A stretch of DNA of 64,000 nucleotides from contig CM072519.1 of assembly GCA_036898135.1 (NCBI GenBank), positions 34,292,439 through 34,356,438 on the forward strand. Reading direction: 5' to 3'. The notes beneath the pieces were generated by a model. It saw only the letters and a list, made by a program, of their open reading frames with translations, did no database searches and was not told the DNA's origin. Source of the DNA: Oncomelania hupensis. Lineage: Eukaryota > Mollusca > Gastropoda > Littorinimorpha > Pomatiopsidae. Positions 14,594 to 51,689 of this stretch are shown piece by piece (position 1 is the first letter of the stretch; each line of letters begins with the position of its first letter). The position numbers and the translations under genes are program-made.

Positions 14594-15640
14594 CGAATAC
14601 GAATACGAATACGAATATTTATTGTCATAAAACCAAAACAAGGTTTACAAGACACAATATATGGTACATTGACGCATGCAATTCTTGTCATTGTGTCAAG
14701 AGAAAAGTCTTGACATTTATAGTGCAGAAAGTCTTATTTTGAAGCAGCGAAAAATATAGGAAGAAAGATATTTTGAACATATTCCCGTTTGAAAAATCAT
14801 GTTTCAATATTGCAAGGTTGTTTATGAATAATTCCCTATCATTAGAGTTGAGAACTTCACCAATAAACTTTTGTCTTTCATTATTATACAATACACACTT
14901 GTCCAGAAAGTAAAGCTCGTCTTCAATCACGTTGCAACATTTACACAAACGGTGCTCACGAGGGATATTTTTATATCTGCCCTTTTCGATTTCAAGTTCG
15001 TGTGCGCTTATTTTTAACTTGCACATGGATTGTCGGTAATTAAGATTTTTACATAAAAGATACGTTTGAAATTCATATCTAGTTCCTGTATTCATTTGAT
15101 TGTAAAAGGCTAATTTGGAATTCTGATCGTACCTTTTTTTGTTCCAAAATAAAATATATTTCTCCCGAAGCTTCTCCTTTAGCGTAAATTTTAATCGTGT
15201 TAAACTTAGGGTACCTTGGTTTGACCAAACGTGACCCAAACCTAAACTGCGTAAAATATGTTTTACACAGAGTATCCATGTATTTTCTGAATCATTCAAC
15301 ACCATTTCATGATACGTATCATGAAGTAAAGTTGACTCTGAAGACGTGTGTATCCAGAAAGAGATTGTTTGACATATCATACTGATAGAAATTGGATAAC
15401 GACCTAATTCTGCAAGCACTGCTAGCTTAATTGATTTCTTATGAACTCCTAAAATATTTCTACAAAATTTAATGTGAAGACTTTCGGAAACATTTTGTGA
15501 CGAAAAAGAATCAGCAAAAATAATAAATAAGTCATCTTGGGGCTGATTTTGCAATTTAGTTCTATTGAAGGGAAACCAGACCTCTGCAGCATAGGTCAGA
15601 ACCGGCTTTACTAGCATATCAAATAAGTGAAGTGAGTGAG
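14594..15640 (-). mobile_element. LINE C-terminal part, 5'-truncated, with (ATTCGT)n tail
   Basis: One long frame on the - strand (stop near 14688) encodes the C-terminal region of a non-LTR reverse transcriptase. Marks are LFDMLVKPVLTYAAEVWF, ESLHIKFCRNILGVHKKS and ELGRYPISI, then a Cys cluster (LCKCCNVIEDELYFLDKC). It ends in ATTCGT repeats at about 14594-14618. The catalytic part is absent. The frame is nearly undamaged, so the insertion is probably fairly recent. Confidence 0.8.
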
Positions 15641-16342
15641 TGTGCACCGGTGTGGTGTGCACGTGCGTGTGAGTGTGATAACTACTTAATATACTGTGCA
15701 TGCTCCTTGAAGTTATGACGAGGCATAGGCAGCACAATATGTTGGATACTTCACTGTGGAAGTACGAACGTGCGTCTATTAGACGGTTCCAGTATTTTAA
15801 TACTATACGTGTTTAAAAACAACAACAAACAGCTGTATAGCGTGACTGACACACAGTCTTGGTCCATTGTTGAAGTAGGTCAGCGTTCATTTGCGTCAGC
15901 AATTTCGCTGATAGTAAAGCAGCGACGAAGCTTACGGTAATTTTCAATTAACGAGCTAAATTCCTTAATTAATTATCTATTGCTGTACTATTATGATTCA
16001 CACCTTTACAGTAAATCATTAGATCTAGTCTGGTGCAGGTCTTTTCCTGGTGGTACCGCGAAACTAAGTTCTAAAATAGATCTCATCCAATGAATGAATC
16101 CATCGGTCGTCACTCACTATTGGCTGTGAATATTGTATAGTAGCCCAGTAAAATAGAAGGATGCGACTTTTAGTAATGACTCTTTAGACAGTAGAAAATG
16201 ATCTTTTTTGTTGGAAACTTGTAGACAATGTGATGTGACTTTTGAACATTAAAAAAACCAACTAAACATTCATATTGTAAGTTGCTGTTAAACAGAAGTT
16301 TAATCAAGAGCTTCGTTTTTAAATAGTGCTTTCCCATTAAGA

Positions 16343-16347
<5 letters not shown>

Positions 16348-16432
<85 letters not shown>

Positions 16433-16505
16433 TGAACGGATTTTTATATAGCGGGTACTCCAGGCTATGACCAGACTCACCACGCTTTACATAGTCATTA
16501 CATAA
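16348..16505 (-). mobile_element. L2-like 3' end with AAT tail
   Basis: The AAT array (16348-16431) joins a segment related to the 3' end of the L2-like element at 32028 ('ATATAGCG', then 'CACGCTTTACA'). Confidence 0.55.
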
Positions 16506-17565
16506 AAAATACATGCACTCGATCAAACATCACTTTTGCTACGATACACCAAAAGACGGAACAGTAAAGGTAAAAACTATTAACAAGAGAGATAAGCTAG
16601 GTACTTTTTTTTCTTGGTTGAGACAGCAAATGAAAGTATTGAAATAGCCGCTTTCGTCGACTACATCATGGGCGATCGAAATTGGCATGATAATTATTTA
16701 ACAAATAAACATAATTATGTTTCATTGCTAGCTCAGCTCTGTAGTAGCATGTCAGATTACATTTTATTATTGACTTCAAGTCAAGTCAAGTCAAGTTAAG
16801 CCTTTATTCCAACAAATCAAAAGCGGAAAACGTGGGTAGTAGTAACATCACCCCATTCACAAACTAATTAATTAATTAAAAGTAAAAACAAATGCAACGC
16901 AAGACATATATGTTTAATTGTATCCACAATAAACAAATGAAGGCAAACAATAAACGTTACATACAAGACCAAGACCTATACATTTATTTCACTGTACCTG
17001 CTCAGCATATACACGCTTACGTACTCACTCACCTAACCACCCAAACATTACCCACACGCACGCACGCTCTTCAATCCGCACCCGCTCTCAGCAATTGATG
17101 CACATACACACGCCACGAAGTGGCTGTACGGAAATTCTAGTTGTAGAAAGCGTCCAGTGGATCTAAACTCGTGGTTAATAGACATTTTTATTTTACTTGT
17201 TTCTTCTGTGATGCTTTTTGTCACCTATTGAATAGAAACTGTAAAACCCCAATTTTTGTTTCATCCTAACCAGTCTTTATTCCGACAGTGCCTTTATTGA
17301 AACAACCGATGTCCATAGGTCAGTTTCTGTATTTTCTTGAGTACTTGACTATTTTGATCCATTGTTACCGTTACCCAAACTACAGGTTTTTCTTTATTTT
17401 CTGTGGTAATCTTAGGGGAAATTATAAATGTAACCATTTTAATCGCCAAGGATTGTGTTGTGTTTTATTGTTGTTGTTTTTTTTTTAATAATGCTATATT
17501 GTCCATTTTTATCGGGAAACTCTGATCTGGGCCGCCTCCCCCGGGGAAGGCGTAGTCGCAGCCTG

Positions 17566-17806
17566 TGGCGCGCCCAAACCCAGCCTACCTAACATTAGTT
17601 GTGTCTTTTCAAATTTTGCTGGGGGAGCAAACCGGAGTACCCGGAGAAAACCCCCGAGACGTTGCCCGAGTTAAAAGTAAAAATTTCTCGGAGAAACATA
17701 ACGCCCAGATGCTGGCTCGATCCCACACCTGTGAGGCGCCATTGGTTTCTGGCCTGCGGACAAGGCAAGTTAGTCCCGCCTTAGCCCACTTGGCCTCAAC
17801 GCTCGT
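17566..17806 (-). repeat. tRNA-Leu/Ser-like SINE, diverged copy
   Basis: On the - strand: a TTGAGGCCAAGTGGGCTAAG head with a class-II tRNA-like layout, then GCCTCACAGGTGTGGGATCG around the B box and CATCTGGGCGTTATGTTTCT. It is the same family as the copies at 29 and 31 kb. Confidence 0.65.
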
Positions 17807-17941
17807 TCAGGTCAGTTGTATGGGCGTCAGACTATGCGCCCAAAGGCTGCAAGTGGTCGCATCGGGCAGCTTGAGTTAGATCCTGATATTGGCCAACGCC
17901 TAAAGCATCTCTTGAGCTGGAAAAGCGCTAAATCGATTTAA

Positions 17942-17980
<39 letters not shown>

Positions 17981-17982
17981 AG
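17800..17982 (+). repeat. L2/CR1-like 3' end with AAAT tail
   Basis: Contains GGGCGTCAGACT, GAGTTAGATCCTG and CTTGAGCTGGAAAAGCGCTA followed by AAAT repeats. Related copies are at 35830-35935, 39945-40080 and 52125-52205. Confidence 0.55.
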
Positions 17983-18046
17983 CTTTCATAAATTGTTAGA
18001 GTTATTGAAACTCTGGTTTCATAGTTAGTAGTTTATTAGTGTATAT

Positions 18047-18190
18047 GTTACCGGCAATGTGTGAAATCCGGCATTCTATAGAATGCCTAGATAGAATGCC
18101 TAGATAAAATATAGAATGCACCATCAGGCATTCTCTATACATTATCTAGGCATTCTATACAATACCGGGATATCACACATTGCCGGTAAA
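18047..18190. mobile_element. Palindromic MITE upstream of the carboxypeptidase gene
   Basis: Inverted arms of about 65 bp starting TTACCGGCAATGTGTGA at the left and ending TCACACATTGCCGGTAAA at the right. ATTCTATAGAATGCCTAGAT repeats lie inside, and TATA-like sequence flanks both ends. Confidence 0.75.
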
Positions 18191-18220
18191 ATATACATTA
18201 ATATTTATTACAATATACAT

Positions 18221-18230
18221 GTATATAAGC
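18221..18230 (+). promoter_or_regulatory. Candidate TATA box upstream of the carboxypeptidase gene
   Basis: A TATATAAG motif lies about 270 bp before the start codon, just downstream of a palindromic MITE. A possible acceptor (TTTCTTGCAG at 18450-18459) lies before the start codon, so a non-coding first exon is possible. This is a guess from motif and position only. Confidence 0.25.
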
Positions 18231-18493
18231 TCACACATTTTAGCATCACATGTCCTTTTTCAAATTCACAATGAGTGTTGGAAAAAAAACCTGACAATTA
18301 AGCGGTAAGAAGTAGTTAATCCACATTGAAATCCAATGTTTTCCCTACCACGACTAGAGAAGTAAACAGACATAACACTTAAGCAAATTACGTTTATTGT
18401 GTATGTGTGTGTGTGGGTGGGTGTGTGTGTGTGCGTGTGTGCAATTTAATTTCTTGCAGAAGTTAAATTGGCAGATAATAAAAAAAGAGAACA

Positions 18494-42991
<24,498 letters not shown>

Positions 42992-42999
<8 letters not shown>

Positions 43000-43528
43000 C
43001 GTCAATAGGTCTACGTCGTGGACTACATTGTTAAATCTTTTTGCCCTAATGTGTATCACTTTATCATGTTTGTACTGTTTTTTATTTATTTTATTTATTT
43101 ATTTATTTATTTTATATTGTATATTTATTTACGTTTGTCTTCATTTCTTTTTAAAAATTTCATTATTTTATTTATCGTACAGATGTATTGTTCTTAAGGG
43201 TGAGTTTTCTTTCTTTCATTTAGCTTTATTTTCCTGTCCATACGGTGTTAATCTTGATTTGGGTTAACCTGATAATCGACGTTAGTGTCAATAGGCCTAT
43301 ACGTCCTTAACTAAATTGTAAAATCCTTTGACTTAATTTGCATCACTTTACCATGTTTGCAATATTTCTTCTTTTTTAAAATTAATTTACTTCTTTCTGT
43401 ATTTTTTATTATGATTTTCTTCTCTTAATTTATTGAACAAATGTTTTTGTTCTTAAGGGTACATTTTCTTTCTTCCATGTAGGTTTATTTTGCTTTCCTG
43501 TCTACACAGTGATAATTCTGATTTGTTT
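42992..43528 (+). repeat. Diverged tandem duplication after the carboxypeptidase stop
   Basis: Units at about 42992-43265 and 43278-43528 share GACGTTAG.GTCAATAGG, CATCACTTTA.CATGTTTG and GTTCTTAAGGGT, then TTTTCTTTCTT in the same order. The first unit contains the stop codon of exon 12. Confidence 0.8.
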
Positions 43529-43709
43529 TGTTTTATTTAACAAAAAAAATACATTTTATTACATTGTAATGGTGTTGCTGATGTGCGCTTGATTGTCGCG
43601 GTAAGTTGTGGGTCATTATTAATCCTGATGTGATAATTACAATTTATTAAACAAAATACAAGGTATGTTTATTTCTTCGTCATATCATATGTTCGTTTGT
43701 TGGTATGTT

Positions 43710-43710
<1 letters not shown>

Positions 43711-43792
<82 letters not shown>
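43711..43792. repeat. GT microsatellite
   Basis: About 40 GT units. Confidence 0.95.
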
Positions 43793-43794
<2 letters not shown>

Positions 43795-45035
43795 ACTTGT
43801 ATAACCGCACAATTTGGGATTTTTTTTTCAAATAAACGTGGTAACTAATGGGGTAGTTGAAAAAAATTGGGAAGCAAAAATCTTCCCCATTTTGTTAAAC
43901 ATATTTTCCACTCGAAAACAGTATAGCACAACTGTAAATATCGATAAATCGCATCTTCCCAAATTTGTCGACAAATGGGGTAGACAAGTGTGTAAATTAT
44001 ACACATCTGTATTGTAAGCTGCGCTACGAACAAAATCAAGTTTGAAAGGCAGATTACCCCATCAATCTTGTACGTCATTCATAAATCTACTTAATTTTAT
44101 CAAATACAACATTTGATTTGTAAATATCACTGAGAAAATGATAATTCCCCAATTGTAAGGGAAGATTGGGTATATTGAACCCCTTAACTTAAGGGACTTC
44201 TTCGATATTTTGGTGGAAAGTAGAAAAATACTAAAAACTTGAACGTCGTTTGAAAGGTAGACATTACACCTACGTGGCCTTAAACGATAAAAGATGTATT
44301 GTCAACGGTTTCTGTCTGAGACTGATTTTTTAAAAAGTTGTAAAAGTCCAATTTAGGCTCCTTGCGGGTAAATTGAACTTAAACGAGGGGTAAATTGGAT
44401 CTAGGTTCACTTTACTCACATACACACAATGTAAACACCTACTAAAATATAAAATTATGGAATAACTTGCACTTATGTCTCTCTCTATTATACACGCACA
44501 CTTATGCACACACATTCACGTAGGCAAACACACTCACCTACGCACTTACACACATGATCAGTAACATCGTGCAAAACGACAACAGCATTAAAAATATAAA
44601 ATACAGATTTTTTTATGACTTCGAAAAGACCCTTTCTTACAACTAAAGCAATGCACTCACTTAGTATAAGGTAAAATAAAAATGTTATTCTTTCAACTAC
44701 TGCCACCAAAAACGGCATACAAAATTCAATCAAAGCAAATTTTATTTTTAAAAAATATTTTTTTTTTAAAAAAGGAAAGAAAACGTAATGAAAAATAAAA
44801 AGTTTATTTACTTAAAAATGATCGTTTTTAAAACTTCAACAATATGTTTATTTACTAGTAAACCGCTTTGCTTTAAAAGTAACACTTCTGAATCATGGAT
44901 GCTAGTTAAGTTAGCGTCAAGGTTCAAACTACACTCGCATCATTTTGATGTGTATAGGAAATGATCGCTATTTAGTTTTTATTCGTGTGTTAGTGTGTTC
45001 GTAGGAGTGTCTGTGATCGAACGCGAGCGCGACCT

Positions 45036-45036
<1 letters not shown>

Positions 45037-45102
<66 letters not shown>

Positions 45103-45118
45103 CGCGTGTGTGTGTGTG
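45037..45118. repeat. GT microsatellite
   Basis: About 35 GT units with a short GAGCGC interruption. Confidence 0.95.
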
Positions 45119-45347
45119 ATCAGTATGACCAGTGAATGAATGACTTCATTTTAAGGTCAAGGTCACTGTCACGTGGGGTTTATGGGTTGCTGGGCTCTGC
45201 ACAATGGAATGCTGTAACCCTCACGCTTTATTCGATGGGAACCGCTAGTTAGTCACCCGGTGAATTACTTTAATACATTTATTTATTTAGCTCGGTCTGT
45301 GTTAAGGCTGGGGTACAGAGATATATAGAAAAATGGTAAAAGATCAC

Positions 45348-46688
45348 TGTCACACTAGCTTTCACACGGCTATCATATCATATGTAGTCCAGCCACTTGA
45401 TAACAGTTAAAATCACACATTTATTTCTTCTACTCTATACAAGATCTTCGATGTACTAATCTACCTTAAAAAGTCATGAGTCAATGCAAATGCTTCGATC
45501 GCTGATAGTCTAGGCAGCTGTTATGTCTTCATAGGGCACTGGCTACTAGAGTTCTTGAAGATTGGACTACTGTGGTCCGTTTTACAGTTTTCTGAAGAGT
45601 GGACTACTGTGGTCCTTTTGCTACCAGTTTAAGTGCACTGATTCCTGGGCACTTAGCTTGTTGTAGCGGGTTTGAAGCCCTTTGATGAGGTAGCTTCTGG
45701 TACACGCTGGGTCGGCGTGTAGTTTGGTTCCTTGACAATCTGTGTTGTCTTGGAGAGTGTTTTCCAGGGTTGCTCTCTCAGTCCTGTGCTGTAGAGGCTA
45801 AACAGCCAACTCGTCGTTTCTGTGGAGTTGGGTGCACGGTCTATCTCGCCTGCCCGTCTGTAACATAAGAGACGAACTTCTGCACAACCTTGAAGAATAG
45901 GTCTGTGCAGAGCGTATCACTGAAAGCCAAAGTAGCCCTCAGTGATAGCTCCACATCTCTATACATAAGCGACGAACATTCTGCTACGTCCGTGGTCCAC
46001 TGGAATCTCAACTCTAATTTCCTATACATACATAAATCTAAATCGTGGCTAATTATACACATACAGAATTACTAATATTATAAACATTCACTGGTACAGC
46101 CACTGGTCTGCAAACATACATATAGGTTCAACAACAGTGGTTCCGTCAGGTATACAACATGGCGGCGCAACCGGTTGTGTTTCGCCACGTGGTCACGCAA
46201 CGTTGGACGAACAATTCAAATCTATGCATAGCAAATTCCACAAACATAATTTCAACAATAATATAAATATATCACAATGAAACAGAAGTATGTTCATTTG
46301 CCTGTTTGACAAAGTCAGGCTCGTGGCTACTTGATTGAATTCTAAGATTCAAAAAGTCCTGCTTCCTGGTCTATGAGTGGAGATTTTTCTCTGCTCCAGT
46401 CTAGCTGTGTAGACTTCGGCGTATTTCATAGGACTGACTCAATCTATGCTAGGTTTTGACCCATTCAGAACCGGCTCTAACCGATCTGCCTGAGTCCCAT
46501 TGGATAAGCTTTCCGCTTCCAAGCACACAGTGCTGACGTCACTACACTGCCTGCGTCAAACTCGCTGTGTGTGTACCTCCGTTATACTGTAATCGTCTGC
46601 TATATACTACATTAACTTTCTAAGATTACATTGACTAAACAAGGCTAAATAGTAAAGTAAGCAGGGTAAAACTAGTCCGTCTGTCACA
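45348..46688 (-). mobile_element. Candidate solo LTR
   Basis: On the - strand 1341 bp begins TGTGACAGACGG and ends GCTAGTGTGACA, so TG...CA borders. The flanking five bases (ATCAC and GTCAC on +) differ at one position. No second LTR, primer site or internal genes are present. A false positive is possible. Confidence 0.4.
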
Positions 46689-46817
46689 GTCACAGGGTTA
46701 ACAAATGTTAGTAAAAAAATGACAATTGTTCACAAAAGTTCACTTTGTTTCCAAGTTATGTATATGGAACCTATGATTCTTTAATGCATATGATAGATTA
46801 TATCAATGAACCATAAG

Positions 46818-46881
46818 CAGTATAACCATTATCAGTACAACTTATGTTAATCTGATGAATAAAAATTTAATACAACAACAA
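46818..46881 (+). mobile_element. 64-bp micro-retroposon (AAC-tailed SINE end)
   Basis: Flanked by GAACCATAAG (46808-46817 and 46882-46891). It contains GTACAACTTATGTTAATCTG, ATGAATAAAAATT and an AAC tail, the same 3' end as the tRNA-derived SINEs at 29 and 31 kb. Confidence 0.75.
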
Positions 46882-47534
46882 GAACCATAAGCCTACATAT
46901 TATAAAAAATTTGGTCAATTTCACTCCAAGGTCAAGGTCATTGGAGCTGTCCAAAGTCATTTAAAATGATGCGAGTGTAATTTGAAACTTGGCGGCTAAC
47001 TTGCACCACTAATTCAATATACCAGAAAAAAGGGACTCAGTTTCACCCTACTTGTAAATGAGCAGCAAATGCAAGATGCTCGAAGAGCACTAACACTTTA
47101 TTTATGAACAGAATTACTGCAGCTTGACCGGGTATTGTTCACAACATCATCAATATAAATTCCATTCTTTAAAAATCAAATGCTCAGCAAAGACTGTCAA
47201 ACAATGGTTCAGAAAACAATGGATAAAAACCAAGTTGAGCTCACCGTTCGCCTGTCTTCCTAGTAAACGTCACGATACGGTGTGTAAGTGACGTAATTCA
47301 TGTATACGCCTCTAAGAAACAAAAATCAGGATCTATCTCTCTTTAGTTTCAGAGATAATGCAGTGGTCCAATTTACCGCGAGGCCCAAGTTATCCACCTT
47401 TCCCTTACGCTGTTTTGGTAACATTCCCGATTGATCGTCTTATACAGTGTGTGAGGGGGAGGGGAAGAGGGGTCTGGGTGTGTTCTTAAACCGTCTATTC
47501 AGTAAGTGAACGAAACTGTGGTGACGATGATGGT

Positions 47535-47536
47535 GG

Positions 47537-47609
<73 letters not shown>
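47535..47609. repeat. GAT microsatellite
   Basis: About 25 GAT units. Confidence 0.95.
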
Positions 47610-47685
47610 AGTGGTGGTGGCGGTCAAATCAAGACGCCAGTAACGATGCCGAGCAGGATGACAAATGTACAGACAAAAGAAATGG

Positions 47686-47689
<4 letters not shown>

Positions 47690-47762
<73 letters not shown>

Positions 47763-47784
47763 CCTCTCTCTCTCTCTCTCCCTC

Positions 47785-47856
<72 letters not shown>

Positions 47857-47865
47857 TCTCTCTTT
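47690..47865. repeat. CT microsatellite
   Basis: About 85 CT units with a few CCCT interruptions, the longest CT array in the window. Confidence 0.95.
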
Positions 47866-48439
47866 CTCAAATTTTTTCTATTTCGGGACGCGTATGTGGC
47901 AACGTTGATGCATTCACTAAAATTTCATTCATACATTCATTGATCGCCTTCCTTCCCTAGAAGACAGCAGGTGCGTAGCTGCACCACAAGGGATTATACC
48001 CTTTGACCACGCGATAAATAGCGTACAAAATACCTATCTATGACACACAGGGCTGTACGTTAGTAACCGCTTTGTTATCGAGGATCCACTTTCAGCGTGT
48101 TATGCCCCCGTGATACCATTCCATACCTTCTAACCCCCTCCCCCAATCCCCTCTCGCTCCACGAATCTTCCTACACATCAGCACAGAAATTGAGAAAAGT
48201 TTGGTAGTACTACTTTAACGTATATCGCTGGAACAACCCATTTATTAAAGCTAGGGGTGTCAGGTTGGGGTGGGTAACTTTCATTACCGCTGTGATACTG
48301 TACGCACAAACATTCATTCACTGACAAATAACGTGGACTGATAATGAGTTGTTAGAGTCTACTCCTAGTCATCGTACCACGCACCACTTATCAATGGAAT
48401 GACGTAAATGCTGTTTGACGTAAATGCTGTTTGTTTGTT

Positions 48440-48745
48440 TGTTAAGTAGATTAAAGTCCCTGGACACCATGGCGTATAAGGGACGTAAAAATTACAATTA
48501 AAAGTGAATTTAAGAGATTAAGAATAACTGCTGACCGGCCTTTCAGGACCAATTAAAAGTCAGATTAAAATAGGGTCTGGGGATTAATACAAATTCGTTC
48601 ATACAAAATTAAAAAGAGCAATGAGATGAAAACTAAAAAATAAGGAAAAGTAATTCTACCTGGACACTAGGTCCTTAAAATGTACAATAATTCTCTGTAC
48701 AGGAATTAAGACATTAGGTTGGGGTGTTAAAAAAAAAACTTGCAC
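48440..48745 (-). mobile_element. Longer member of the hairpin retroposon family
   Basis: On the - strand it ends GTCCC...GGGACTTTAATCTACTT followed by AAC(AAAC)n, the same 3' end as the micro copies but with about 250 bp of upstream sequence. The 5' limit is approximate. Around its 3' end is a direct duplication of GACGTAAATGCTGTTT. Confidence 0.5.
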
Positions 48746-48780
48746 ATGCCGTCCCTACAGGGTCCTTATGGAAGTAATGC

Positions 48781-49804
48781 TCAACTGGTTGAGGCTTCAG
48801 ATTGGGCAGATCATGGTTGATAAGCAGGGCGCGGTGGCTGCTGGGCGGATTTTCAACCTCAGAATTATCTGCGGGAGATACCTACAGCACCAACGGCATC
48901 TATGCCATGTGTTTGTGGACTTCGGGAGAGCGTTTGACCGAGTCTGGCATGCAGCTCTGTAGGCAACCATGGGAGTGTACAACATCAGCCCTGACGTCGT
49001 TGAAGTCATCAAAGACATGTATGACAAGGTTACCAGAGCAATCCTCCGCGGCAGCGCCATCGGGAACTGGTTCGGAACAACAGTTGGTGTGCGTCAGGGA
49101 TGCCTGCTCCCTCCGACACTCTTCAACATTTTCCTAGCGCGCATCATGTCAGATGCCCTTGCAGATCACGAAAGCACAGTCGGCATGGAGGGGTAGATCA
49201 ATCTCTTGCCTCCGTTTTGAGGATGACATTGATGGATTGGACCGTATAAACAACTGCTGCCCTGACAAGTTCAAGCCAGTTTGGAAAGTCAGGACCATCA
49301 GTTTACATTCCAAGGTAAGGCTGCTGCGCTCCCTTGTCATCTCCATCTTCCTATACGCTTGCGAAACATGGACCCTCACAGCAGATCTACAACGAAGAAT
49401 ACAAAGCATGGAAATGAGGTGCTGCAGAAGACTTCTGGGCATTTTCTATACCCAGCACATCATCAACGACGAAGTCCGATCACACAAGCCATTGGGCAAC
49501 ACGTTGACATGCTCACAGTGGTGAAGAAACTGAAACTCCGATGGTACATGTATGTCCACGTCACCAGAGCATCAGGCCTTGCAAAGACCGTCCTGCAAGT
49601 CTCGGTGCAAAGAGGCAGAAGAAGAGGGAGACAGAAAAAGAGATGGGAGGACAACATTCGAGAATGGACTGGTTTCACACTGAGCGATGCCATGATGGTG
49701 GCTGAGGACAAAGAGAGATGTAGTACGCTGGTTAAACAATCATCTGTGATGCCCCGATGACCTTCGAGTTACGGGATAGGATAGGATAGGATAGGATAGG
49801 ATAG
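48781..49804 (+). mobile_element. RTE-like LINE copy with internal deletion
   Basis: Reverse transcriptase pieces (VYNISPDVVEVIKDMYDKV, GVRQGCLLPPTLFNIFLARI, RFEDDIDGLD) are followed directly by a downstream segment (KPVWKVRTISLHSKV), so roughly 100 codons are missing. It ends in five to six GGATA units. The active site is FEDD. Confidence 0.82.
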
Positions 49805-49994
49805 GAAATTACTAAATCACTTAATTCTCTAAGTACGCTGCAGGATAAACCAATTGTTTTGTTCTATAACACAGGCGCTCGTATCTGTGTTCTACTAGGC
49901 TTTCATAAGGTACTTGAAGTCCACATGGATATTTATTAGTGATTCATACACTTGTGATCCAAACAGGCCTAGATTTAGCCCACGCAAAGGAAAC

Positions 49995-50006
49995 TGATGA
50001 TGATGG

Positions 50007-50089
<83 letters not shown>

Positions 50090-50095
50090 ATGGGG
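49995..50095. repeat. GAT microsatellite
   Basis: About 30 GAT units, followed by diverged GAC/GAG units to about 50230. Confidence 0.95.
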
Positions 50096-50749
50096 TTAGA
50101 GTTAGGGTTAATGATTCTACGATTCTAATGGTGACGATTATGACAACTGTCGGTAAAGAAGGCGACGACGACAACGACGAAGACGACGATGATGAGGAGG
50201 AGGAAGAGGACGACGACGACGACGACGATGTTGCTTGTGATGTTGATGAAATTTATTATTTTATCATAAGTGAATTCCACTCCTTTAGTACATCTCAGTT
50301 GTGAATTAGCCCATGGCAGCCATACAGCAACAATCTTAAGGCTGGAGATTATCAAACTAGCACATCGTCTCATTAGGCTTGCGTAAAACATTTAGCAAAA
50401 CACCAGAAAGTCTGGGTCGTCGTTGCAGCAATGACGTGTTGTTGTCGATGCTAGGGATCCCAACGTCTACGGAAAGTGTGAAAAGTTCAAACAACAAAAC
50501 CCTCGACAATTATTGCGACTGAGAACGAGAATGTTGAAATGCTGTTAATTATCACTGTACACTGTCATCATTGTGTTTAAGTGTATTACATTGCATGTTG
50601 ACTTGTTGGTTATAATTATATTGTGTACGTCCTCTTTTTGGAGATGATCAAAAACTCACGCGCGTGCGTACACATACACACACACACATGCACGCACGTA
50701 CACAGCCGCACACATACACACACACACATACACACACACACACACACAA

Positions 50750-50905
50750 AGTCAGGTCAGAACTCCTGGCAGAAATTAATCATTTGATTCATTTAATGAT
50801 TATTAGAGGTTGCAATATTACTTTTACTCGGAAACCGTCACATGTAGGCTTATATTATAATGAAAGAGTTGATGCTGTTGCCAAGTCAGGAGGTAAATAA
50901 ACAAT
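50750..50905 (+). pseudogene. RNase H fragment of a LINE
   Basis: About 50 codons with LAEINHLIHLMIIRGCNITF and KPSHVGLYYNERVDAVAKSG, matching the end of retroelement RNase H ('PSHxGxxGNExADxxAK'). A CA array lies directly upstream. Nothing else of the element is recognised. Confidence 0.6.
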
Positions 50906-51119
50906 GCAATATGTCTCCGTTTCTGTATTTTATCTTTATATGAAGCATCAAATATTGTATTTTGTTATGCTTTCTCTATTATATGGTGACGCAACATATT
51001 CTTCTAACACTGAAATAATAGTAGAATTTACGATATCAACGTAGGTTTCATCTTTAAGGAGAGAGAGTTAAACTTCCAGAATATGTTTCTTTTAGAAGAT
51101 GAGGCAAAGTTTAAGGTAA

Positions 51120-51670
51120 GAACAATAATAGAGTGGTCTATCTTGTAGCCAGGAATAATATCAGTATCGGATACAAAAGAGGATCTACAGGATTACTTCG
51201 TCGCCACGTACACCGCCTTTGTATTAAATTTATTTCCCTCCAAATATCTACCAAGTCTAAATTGTCTGCTATCTCAAGTACCCGCTCCTGTGCCTTTTCA
51301 TTATTATGGTGCCTGTAATTATCATAATTTAAATCAAAATCTATCACCAAGTTCAAATCACCCCCAACTATTATCTCGTCTATTTCGTGTCTTTAATATT
51401 TCTTTCTAAAATACTGTAAAATTCGGGATCATCATCGTTTGGGATATATATATTTACTAGTAATATATCTCTATCAATTGTCTTAATCTGAACAAGAATA
51501 CAGTTACCTCCGTCTTTATATACATTTTTAACTTCAAAATCGAAATTATTATTTAAGAGAACAGCCACCCCTCTAGAGTTTGTTGTATAAGATCCAAACA
51601 TAGCCTTTGACCCCCATTCTGCTCTAATAGTCTTCAAGCTTAGGATCAAAATGTGTTATCTTGTAAACAA
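51120..51670 (-). pseudogene. LINE endonuclease fragment
   Basis: On the - strand: NSRGVAVLLNNNFDFEVKNV, ILLVNIYIPND and, after a one-base shift near 51370, GGDLNLVIDFD and LDLVDIWRE. These are motifs of the apurinic-type endonuclease of non-LTR elements. The reverse transcriptase is absent. Confidence 0.7.
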
Positions 51671-51689
51671 TACAATAAATGCAAATCCT

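Larger units (their letters stand above)
44155..47408. mobile_element. Putative DNA transposon or foldback with inverted ends
   Basis: The ends are imperfect inverted repeats (GTAAGGGAAGATTGGGTATA at the left; the complement of GTAAGGGAAAGGTGGATAAC at the right). A second inverted pair lies inside: TACACTCGCATCATTTT at about 44944-44960 and its complement at about 46965-46985. No transposase frame is seen. A candidate solo LTR and a micro-retroposon are inserted. Confidence 0.45.
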
